A stretch of 32,318 bases of DNA. Origin: a virus. The position numbers were made by a program, and so were the translations under genes. How positions within the stretch are numbered: the first letter of the stretch is position 1; every line of letters begins with the position of its first letter. This document shows positions 12,901 through 18,899 of the stretch, piece after piece. The stretch lies in the IMG/VR virus record IMGVR_UViG_3300042902_000355, positions 1 through 32,318 of that record; one strand, given 5' to 3'. A model generated the notes under the pieces. The model ran no database searches, was not told where the DNA came from, and was given only the letters and a program-made list of their open reading frames with translations.

Positions 12901-13446
12901 ATGCCGAGACGGTCCTCTCTATTGGAGTTGCCCGAGGAACTGCGCGCGGAGCTGAACCGCCGCCTCGTAGCTTCTGGCTTCTCGAATTACGACGGCCTGC
13001 ACGCCTGGCTGGAACAGGAGCTGGATGCGCGCGGCCTGGAGCTGCGCGTGTCGCGCTCGGCAATCCATCGGGAAGGGCAGAAGTTCGAGCAGAGCCTGGA
13101 GGCGCTGCGTGTGGCGACCGAGCAGGCGCGCGCCATCGCCGAGGCATCCGAGGACGATGAAGGCGCGATGAACGATGCGCTGATCCGCATGGTTCAGACC
13201 AAGACGTTTGTGGCCTTGCGCGACCTGGAGGACGGTGCGCCCCTGGACAAGATCGGCCTGATGGTGGCGCGCCTGACTCGTGCGTCAGTGGCCAGCAAGA
13301 AGTGGATGACGGAGGCCCGCGAGAAGCTGGAGGTAAAGAAGAACGCCGCCATGAATGCCGCCGAGAAGGTTGCGCGCCGTGCCGGCGTCTCCGACGACGA
13401 TTGGGCGGCCATCCGCGCGCAGTTCCTGGGCATCGATGTCGAGTAG
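12901..13446 (+). CDS. Small terminase subunit candidate (DUF3486, Mu gp27-like)
   Basis: A 181-residue protein of the DUF3486 family, recognised by PRRSSLLELPEELRAELNRR and SNYDGLHAWLEQELDARGLE at the N-terminus, a helix-turn-helix for DNA binding. The middle is a coiled coil with acidic turns, the C-terminus helical. Directly before the large terminase, it is the equivalent of Mu gp27, thought to select the phage end for headful packaging. Only 3 bases separate it from the preceding stop and from the terminase start. Confidence 0.8.
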   Translation: MPRRSSLLELPEELRAELNRRLVASGFSNYDGLHAWLEQELDARGLELRVSRSAIHREGQKFEQSLEALRVATEQARAIAEASEDDEGAMNDALIRMVQTKTFVALRDLEDGAPLDKIGLMVARLTRASVASKKWMTEAREKLEVKKNAAMNAAEKVARRAGVSDDDWAAIRAQFLGIDVE

Positions 13447-13449
13447 GCG

Positions 13450-15069
13450 ATGAGCGAGGCCAACAACGTACAGGTCGATCCGGTCGACGTCTCCGCGGGC
13501 GAGCGCAAAGACCTGCTCGACCTGGTGGAAGAGAAAGGTCGTGACCGTGCTCATCGCAAACTCCCCAAAGGTCAAGTGCCGAAAATTCTGCTGCCCTATC
13601 AGCAGCGCTGGCACACTGACCTGTCCGTGGTGCGCTTCTGCGTCAAGAGTCGGCGCATCGGCTTCTCCTGGGGCTGCATCGCCGCGGAAGGCGCGCTGGA
13701 AGCGGCGCGCGTCAATGGCATGTCGCAGTACTACATGGGCTACAACCTGGGCATGGCGGCCGAGAACATCGGCGACGCGCTCGCCTTCGCCGAGATATAC
13801 GGGGTTGCCGCCTCGTCCATCGACGTGACGCGCGAGCGTGAAGTGCTCGGTGAGCGTAAGCAGGACATCACCAAGTACAAGCTGACGTTTGCGTCTGGCC
13901 ACGTGTACGAGGCGCTCTCCTCCGCCCCTTGGAACTGGCGCGGCCGTCAGGGACACGCGCGCATCGACGAGGCGGCCCATCACCGTGATCTGGCCGAGAC
14001 GATCAAGGGCGCGCTCGCCTTCCGCCTGTGGGGCGGCAGGGTGGACATCATCAGCACCCATGATGGCGAGGAAAATCCGTTCAATCTACTGGACCTGGAT
14101 ATCGTCGCCGGCAAGCTGCCCTGGTCTCGCCACCACATCGACTTCGACCGCGCCCTCGCCGAGGGATTGTACAAGCGCATCTGCCTGGTGACCGGCAAGA
14201 CCTGGTCGCCGGAGGCTGAGCGCGATTTCCGTGACGAGGCATTCGCCGACTATCCGGATCAGGCCGACGCCAACGAAGAGCTGCTCTGCATCCCGAAGCG
14301 GGGCAGCGGCGCCTACATCCCGCGCATCCTGCTGGAGAACTGCCACGACAAGCGCATCCCCATCGTGCGCTTGGGTAAGCCGGCCGACTACGTGCTCAAC
14401 CCGGATCGCATCGACGAGACGCGCCGCTGGCTGGCGGACGCAGTCAAGCCGGTGATCGACAACCTGCCGGGGCAACGTTCCGTGTACGGCCAGGACTTCG
14501 GCCGCGACGGCGACCTCTCGGTGATCTGGGTATTGCAGGAGGACGGGCCGGGCCACTGGCGCCAGGCATTCAGCCTGGAGCTGCGCCGGTTGCCATTCGA
14601 TGTGCAGGCGCTGATCCGCGACTACGTGCTCTCCAACATCCCGCTGCTGCACCACGCCAAGTTCGATGCGCGCGGCAATGGCCAGAGTCACGCCGAGGGC
14701 GCGTTGCAGAAGTTCGGCGCGCAGCGCGTGGAGTGCGTCAAGGCGACGGCCGAGTGGTATTCGACCTGGTTCCCCAAGTACAAGGCGGCCTATGAGGACA
14801 AGTCGATCACCGTCAACGCCAGCGAGGACGTGATCGCCGATCACCGCCGCGTGGTGCAGGTCAAGGGACGGCCGACGATGGACGACGGCCGCGACAAGGG
14901 CAGCGACGGCGAATACCGCCACGGCGATTCGGCCGTCGCTGGCCTGCTGGCCTGGGCAGCCACGCATCAGGAGGGCCAGCCGCCGGCCGGTGCCTCCATC
15001 GATTCCACCGCTGACGCCTACGCGCCCGAGGCCGCGCGCGGCCGCCGGCGCGCGCACATGTTCCGCTAG
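13450..15069 (+). CDS. Large terminase subunit (Mu gp28-like)
   Basis: A 539-residue packaging motor. The ATPase part has a variant Walker A (CVKSRRIGFSW, residues 64-74) and Walker B with the catalytic Glu (RIDEAA, 171-176), followed by a coupling-like segment (IISTHDG). The C-terminal nuclease has an RNase H-like fold with D349 (YGQDFGRDGDLS), D406 (KFDARG) and HGD at 491-493, the usual acidic cluster. It cuts DNA and drives it into the prohead. Closest in style to Mu gp28. Size is normal. A long antisense open frame covers its 3' part and the portal gene; it is a composition artefact. Confidence 0.9.
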   Translation: MSEANNVQVDPVDVSAGERKDLLDLVEEKGRDRAHRKLPKGQVPKILLPYQQRWHTDLSVVRFCVKSRRIGFSWGCIAAEGALEAARVNGMSQYYMGYNLGMAAENIGDALAFAEIYGVAASSIDVTREREVLGERKQDITKYKLTFASGHVYEALSSAPWNWRGRQGHARIDEAAHHRDLAETIKGALAFRLWGGRVDIISTHDGEENPFNLLDLDIVAGKLPWSRHHIDFDRALAEGLYKRICLVTGKTWSPEAERDFRDEAFADYPDQADANEELLCIPKRGSGAYIPRILLENCHDKRIPIVRLGKPADYVLNPDRIDETRRWLADAVKPVIDNLPGQRSVYGQDFGRDGDLSVIWVLQEDGPGHWRQAFSLELRRLPFDVQALIRDYVLSNIPLLHHAKFDARGNGQSHAEGALQKFGAQRVECVKATAEWYSTWFPKYKAAYEDKSITVNASEDVIADHRRVVQVKGRPTMDDGRDKGSDGEYRHGDSAVAGLLAWAATHQEGQPPAGASIDSTADAYAPEAARGRRRAHMFR

Positions 15070-15078
15070 GAGTACTGC

Positions 15079-16518
15079 ATGAACGACACACTCAAGCACC
15101 GCATCGCCGCCGCCCTGGGCAACGACCTGTCGCTGGTTGAAGCGGCCAGCCGCCCGGCGCAGGTGCGCATGGTGGAGGCCGCAGGCACCACCATCGACGC
15201 CGACGAGGAGGGCTTCCGCCGCCTCTCCGGTGACAAGCTGCGCGACCTCGGGCCGCTGACCCAGGCGCGCATGCAGAAGATGGCCGCGTACCTGTGGGAG
15301 GTGAACCTGGTCGCCAACCGCATCGTGGAATTGCAGGTGGCGTTCCTGCTGGCCGAGGGCGTGCGCCTGGAGGCCGGCGACGACGAGACGCAGGCGGTGC
15401 TGGATCGGTTTTGGTTCGACCCGATCAATCAGATGGACCTCAAGCTGGCGAAGAAAGTGCGTGAGCTGGCGCTGTTCGGCGAGCAGTGCTGGCCGGCGTT
15501 CGTCAACGAGCACAACGGTCACGTTCGGCTGGGCTACCTGGACCCCTCGCAGATTGCCACGGTGGTCACCGACCCGGACAACGGCGAACAGACCATCGGC
15601 ATCGTGACGCAGAAGGACAAGCACGGCGCCAGCCGCCGCTACCGCGTCATCGTCAATGGGCCGGAGGATATCTTCACCCAGCGTACGCAGGCGATCCGCG
15701 CGACGTTCGACGACGGCGATGCGTTCTATTTCCGCATCAACGACCTCTCCGCCGGCAGCCGCGGCCGCTCCGACCTGCTGGCGCAGATCGATTGGCTCGA
15801 CGCCTACGATCAATTCCTGTTCGGCGAGGTGGACCGGGCACAGTTCCTGCGTGCGTTTCTGTGGGACGTGACGCTGACCGGCGCCACGCCGGACGAGGTG
15901 GCGGAGCGGGCCAAGAAGATCGGCCCGCCCTCGCCCGGTTCGGTGCGCGTGCACAACGACGCCGAGAAGTGGGACGCCGTCACGCCCGACCTCCAGGCCG
16001 GCGGTACCGCCGAGCATGCGCGCCTGTTCCGCAACCACATCCTGGGCGGCGCCAGCGTGCCGGAGCATTGGTACGGCGGCGCCGCCGATGTCAACCGCGC
16101 CACCGGCGATTCGATGGGCACGCCGACGTTCAAGCTGCTCTCCATGCGCCAGCGGTTCATCGGCGCGGCGCTGGAGAGCGTGGGCCTGTACGTGCTGCGG
16201 CAGTGGCACCTGGCGGCCAGCCGCGGCGAGCCGGATTTGAGCGATGAGCGTTTCGCGGTGACGGCGCAATGGCCGGAGATGACCGCACGCGACACCACCG
16301 CCTACGCAGCGGCGTTGCAGCAGGTCGTGGTGGCCGTGGGTATGCTCATCGACCGCGGCCTGATCTCCGAGGAGCGTGGCCTGGTGATGGTGGAGGCCAT
16401 CGCGGGCCGGCTGGGCGTGCCGTTCGACGCGGTCACCGAGCTGGCGGCGGCGCGCGAGGATGCGCTGCGCAGGGCGGAGGCCGACGTGTTCCGCGACCCG
16501 GTGGGCGCCGACGAATGA
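15079..16518 (+). CDS. Portal protein (Mu gp29-like)
   Basis: A 479-residue portal protein: the dodecameric ring at the head vertex through which DNA passes. The N-terminal part has helices and the VEAAGTTIDADEEGFRRLSG segment; the middle has FGEQCWPAFVN and RLGYLDPSQI as in other Mu-type portals; the C-terminal part (DLSDERFAVTAQWPEMTARD) leads into a helical tail. AGGAG lies 6 bases before ATG 15079. It follows the terminase and precedes the MuF-like gene, as in Mu. Confidence 0.85.
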   Translation: MNDTLKHRIAAALGNDLSLVEAASRPAQVRMVEAAGTTIDADEEGFRRLSGDKLRDLGPLTQARMQKMAAYLWEVNLVANRIVELQVAFLLAEGVRLEAGDDETQAVLDRFWFDPINQMDLKLAKKVRELALFGEQCWPAFVNEHNGHVRLGYLDPSQIATVVTDPDNGEQTIGIVTQKDKHGASRRYRVIVNGPEDIFTQRTQAIRATFDDGDAFYFRINDLSAGSRGRSDLLAQIDWLDAYDQFLFGEVDRAQFLRAFLWDVTLTGATPDEVAERAKKIGPPSPGSVRVHNDAEKWDAVTPDLQAGGTAEHARLFRNHILGGASVPEHWYGGAADVNRATGDSMGTPTFKLLSMRQRFIGAALESVGLYVLRQWHLAASRGEPDLSDERFAVTAQWPEMTARDTTAYAAALQQVVVAVGMLIDRGLISEERGLVMVEAIAGRLGVPFDAVTELAAAREDALRRAEADVFRDPVGADE

Positions 16519-16631
16519 TCGAGGTGGACTACGGCGACTGGTGGTGGGATTACCGCCTGCTGCTGCGCGACATCGACGCACTGCTCGATGCGGTCGACGC
16601 ACCGAAGGACAAGCGGAGGATCGGGCGATGA
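16515..16631 (+). CDS. Tiny protein of unknown function (38 residues)
   Basis: A 38-residue frame beginning MIEVDYGDWWWDYRLLLRDI, with ATGA overlaps to the portal stop and to the next small frame. The WWWDYR start and helical, charged remainder look like a real protein rather than random reading, but there is no other support. It could alternatively be a translation relay for the following head genes. Confidence 0.45.
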   Translation: MIEVDYGDWWWDYRLLLRDIDALLDAVDAPKDKRRIGR

Positions 16632-16753
16632 TGGGCGGCCGCCGCAGCGGGCGCGTATGCCGTTTTGCCCGGTGGGCCGCCCCATCCGCCCGCGTTTTCG
16701 GCGATCACCACTTTATAAAGCTTTATAAAGGGGTCTCAGGGGGATTGCGATGA
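16628..16753 (+). CDS. Possible tiny protein or translation relay (41 residues)
   Basis: A 41-residue frame with GGAGG 8 bases before its ATG and ATGA overlaps at both ends, so it bridges translation between the 38-residue frame and the MuF-like gene. The product is basic and of low information (MMGGRRSGRVCRFARWAAPS), which argues against a folded protein. It carries the palindromic sequence CTTTATAAAG twice at 16711-16730. Confidence 0.3.
   Translation: MMGGRRSGRVCRFARWAAPSARVFGDHHFIKLYKGVSGGLR
16711..16730. repeat. Tandem palindrome, CTTTATAAAG twice
   Basis: CTTTATAAAG occurs twice without a gap, giving a 20-bp sequence that is both a direct repeat and a palindrome, in an otherwise GC-rich region. 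It could melt easily, bind a dimeric regulator or act as a weak promoter (TATAAA). No use is proven. Confidence 0.6.
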
Positions 16754-17643
16754 ACGACCGGGAGCGCAATCGCCGTTTTCGCGCCGAGCAGGCCAAAATC
16801 CGCCGCGGGCAGACCCATCTCCAGCGTGATACGGCCAAGGAGGTCAAGCGCCTGCTCACCCTCGCCGCCGAGCGCATCAAGCAGCAGCTCAAGGCCAGCC
16901 CCAGCGAGTGGGAGGCGTGGTATCTGCCGCAGTTGCAGCGCGCGGTGCGCCAGGCGATGGACGAGATGAGCATGGAGGCCGGCACGCTGCTGCGCAACGG
17001 GGCGCGCGCATCGTGGGAAAACGGCGTTGCGCTCATCGACGAACCGATCAAGGCGGGCGGTGTCAACATCGCCGCCGCGATCCCCGAGGTGGATACGCGC
17101 CAGCTGATGGCGATGAGCGCGTTCCTTACCGACCGCGTCTCGGACATCTCCCTCACCGTCGCCAACCGCATCAACTCGGAGCTGGGCCTGGTGATGATCG
17201 GCTCGCAGTCGGTGGGCGATGCGATCAACAAGGTCGACGGGCTGGTCGAGGGCGGCCGGACGCGGGCGATCAGCATCGTGCGCACCGAGCTGGGCCGGGC
17301 CTACTCGATGGCGACACAGCAACGCCAGGAGCAGGCGGCGGAGGTGCTTCCTGGAATGAAGAAGCAGTGGCGCCGCAGCGGCAAGCTGCATTCGCGGCCG
17401 GAGCATGATGCGGCAGATGGGCAGATCGTCGACGTGGATAAGCCATTCATCGTCGGCGGCGTGGCGCTGATGTTTCCGCGTGACCCGGCCGCGCCCATCG
17501 GCGAGACCATCAACTGCGGCTGCGAAAGCCTTCCCTGGATGGAGAGCTGGGAGATGAGTACGCCCGGCCGCAAGCCGTTTACCGAAGACGAGATGGCCGG
17601 CAACCCGTTCCGCCGCGCCTTGCAGGATGCGATGGATCAATGA
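16750..17643 (+). CDS. MuF-like minor head protein (Mu gp30-like)
   Basis: A 297-residue protein with an N-terminal helical part and a C-terminal MuF domain (about residues 170-265): RTRAISIVRTELGRAYSMAT, the MKKQWRRSG strand, SRPEHDAADGQIVDVDKPF and the closing NCGC. By family it is a minor head protein needed for head assembly, travelling with the portal. Start ATG 16750 overlaps the end of the preceding tiny frame. Size is smaller than Mu gp30, but the domain is whole. Confidence 0.85.
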   Translation: MNDRERNRRFRAEQAKIRRGQTHLQRDTAKEVKRLLTLAAERIKQQLKASPSEWEAWYLPQLQRAVRQAMDEMSMEAGTLLRNGARASWENGVALIDEPIKAGGVNIAAAIPEVDTRQLMAMSAFLTDRVSDISLTVANRINSELGLVMIGSQSVGDAINKVDGLVEGGRTRAISIVRTELGRAYSMATQQRQEQAAEVLPGMKKQWRRSGKLHSRPEHDAADGQIVDVDKPFIVGGVALMFPRDPAAPIGETINCGCESLPWMESWEMSTPGRKPFTEDEMAGNPFRRALQDAMDQ

Positions 17644-17813
17644 GCCGGCCGCGCGAGCATCAGTACTGCGGCAAGGTGCCCTACGACAAGGCCGGCGCCA
17701 TCCGCGCGCTGGTCAAGCTCAAGCAGCGCCGCCACGGCGGCATGACCGAACGCCGGCACTACTGGTGCCAGCAGTGCCGGGCGTATCATCTGACGAAGAT
17801 GGACGGGAACTGA
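17640..17813 (+). CDS. Small zinc-ribbon-like protein (57 residues)
   Basis: A 57-residue basic protein starting MSRPREHQYCGKVPYDKAGA. It has Cys10, and Cys43 and Cys46 spaced CQQC and followed by His50 (WCQQCRAYHLT), which is a zinc-finger-like set; the first half has only one cysteine, so His residues (7, 33) may complete it. ATGA overlap with the MuF-like gene and a shared stop/start with the following gene show that it is translated in line. Function unknown; similar small HxxYWCxxCxxYHLT proteins occur in phages. Confidence 0.6.
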   Translation: MSRPREHQYCGKVPYDKAGAIRALVKLKQRRHGGMTERRHYWCQQCRAYHLTKMDGN

Positions 17814-18508
17814 TGCAGAAAGACAACGAGAAGACCATCGACAAGATCAAGAAGTGCCTGGCGCTGTCCAGGAGCGCCAACGAGCACGAAGCCGAGGTGG
17901 CTCTGCGCCAGGCGCGGAAACTGATGGAGGCGCACGGCGTCACGGACCTGGACATTGAGGCGGCGGAGGCGCAGGAGCGACGCCGCAAGGCCGGGGCAAA
18001 GACCAAGCCGAGCAACTGGGAAGCTGCACTGGCAAACCGCATTTCTGGCGCGTTCGGTTGTCGCCTGCTCTTCAGCGGCGGCTGGATGAAGCCCGGTGAA
18101 TGGGTGTTCATCGGCTGCGGCTCCGCGCCGGAGATTGCGCAGTATGCGTTCGATGTATTGTTGCGCCAGGTAAAGCGGGCACGCGAGGAACACATCAAGG
18201 CCAAGCTGAAGCGGTGCAAAACGGCGACAAAGACCAGGCGCGCCGATCTATTCTGTGAGGGCTGGGTGATTGCGGTTTCCGGCCACATCGACGAGTTCGC
18301 CGGCACCGAGCAGCAGACTAAGGATCTCGACGCCTACATGGCAAAGCATTACCCTAGCACCCGCGATCTCGCCACGACTGATCGAAACGACGGCCGCCGC
18401 CTGCGTGACCACGAGTACGACGACTACACTCGTGGCCGTCTGTCCGGCAAGGATGCGCAGCTGCATCATGGCGTTTCCAGCGGCGGCATCCGGCCCGCGC
18501 TCAAATAG
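17813..18508 (+). CDS. DUF2786 protein with DUF7168-like C-terminus
   Basis: A 231-residue protein with an N-terminal DUF2786-like domain (residues about 3-50: EKTIDKIKKCLALSRSANEH, EAEVALRQARKLMEAHGVTD) and a C-terminal part (about 55-180) like the DUF7168 region that often follows it (SNWEAALANRISGAFGCRLL, FIGCGSAPEIAQYAFDVLLR). Its molecular function is unknown; the family is common in phages and prophages. ATG 17813 shares its first base with the preceding stop (TGATG). It sits in the head operon between MuF and the capsid cluster, which is unusual for a non-structural protein. The end of the gene is less GC-rich, and copy 2 of the late-promoter motif starts on its stop codon. Confidence 0.65.
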   Translation: MQKDNEKTIDKIKKCLALSRSANEHEAEVALRQARKLMEAHGVTDLDIEAAEAQERRRKAGAKTKPSNWEAALANRISGAFGCRLLFSGGWMKPGEWVFIGCGSAPEIAQYAFDVLLRQVKRAREEHIKAKLKRCKTATKTRRADLFCEGWVIAVSGHIDEFAGTEQQTKDLDAYMAKHYPSTRDLATTDRNDGRRLRDHEYDDYTRGRLSGKDAQLHHGVSSGGIRPALK

Positions 18509-18527
18509 TAACCCGAGTTAATACGCC
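18506..18527 (+). promoter_or_regulatory. Late-promoter motif, copy 2 (before the capsid cluster)
   Basis: The same 22-bp sequence as at 10803 with one change (CGAG for CGCG), again starting on a TAG stop codon. A weak -10 box TAGCAT may lie at 18546-18551. This would be an internal activator-dependent late promoter that boosts capsid expression. Confidence 0.55.
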
Positions 18528-18553
18528 CACCGCGCGACCCTCCCCTAGCATGG

Positions 18554-18603
18554 CCTCCGTACTCGCTGCGGAGGTTGTTCCTCCGCGTTATCCACGACGG
18601 AGG
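18554..18603 (+). promoter_or_regulatory. Leader with four alternating complementary hexamers
   Basis: CCTCCG (18554-18559), CGGAGG (18569-18574), CCTCCG (18580-18585) and CGGAGG (18598-18603), the last being the ribosome binding site of the following gene. Segments 1 and 2 plus 3 and 4 can pair and hide that site, or 2 and 3 can pair (7 bp, GCGGAGG with CCTCCGC) and leave it free. Form resembles an attenuator; function is unproven. Confidence 0.45.
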
Positions 18604-18608
18604 AAGTC

Positions 18609-18896
18609 ATGTCCCAGCCGAACCCGAACCCGAACCCGAAGACCACCGAACAGCCGAAGCCCAAGGACGCCGAACAGCCGAAGATGACCGCCGCCGATGC
18701 GGCGAAGCTTGTCAAGCGCTCCGTGGTGAAAACCAAGGACGGCAAGCCGGTCCTCGGCGAGAAGACCAAGCAGCCGCTCACCGAGCTGGCGGCCATCGAT
18801 GCAAGTGAGGTGATGGCATTCGCTGACTACGGCGATCACGTTGTCGTGGTCACCACCAGCGGCGAGAAGCTGCGCGGCGAGAAGGGCGGCAAGTAA
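18609..18896 (+). CDS. Small capsid-cluster protein of unknown function
   Basis: A 95-residue protein with a proline-rich start (SQPNPNPNPKTTEQPKPKDA) encoded by a short in-frame hexamer repeat (CCGAAC three times, then CCGAAG) and a 12-base repeat GAACAGCCGAAG. The body is a small alpha/beta segment (MTAADAAKLVKRSVVKTKDG then VMAFADYGDHVVVVTTSGEK). The strand-rich end with VVVVTTSGEK suggests a compact domain. It precedes the protease-capsid gene by 3 bases, so a head accessory, scaffold helper or capsid-linked role is plausible but not recognised. GGAGG lies 5 bases before the ATG. Confidence 0.55.
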   Translation: MSQPNPNPNPKTTEQPKPKDAEQPKMTAADAAKLVKRSVVKTKDGKPVLGEKTKQPLTELAAIDASEVMAFADYGDHVVVVTTSGEKLRGEKGGK

Positions 18897-18899
18897 GCG

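Noticed and set aside
14086-16602. An 838-codon open frame on the minus strand over the terminase and portal genes
   Set aside because: Composition artefact of GC-rich coding DNA: it lies opposite two well-supported genes, has low-complexity Ala/Arg/His-rich content and no ribosome binding site or family signal.
16711-16730. The double CTTTATAAAG as a terminator
   Set aside because: The stem would be AT-rich and there is no T-tract after it; translation-coupled genes continue on both sides.
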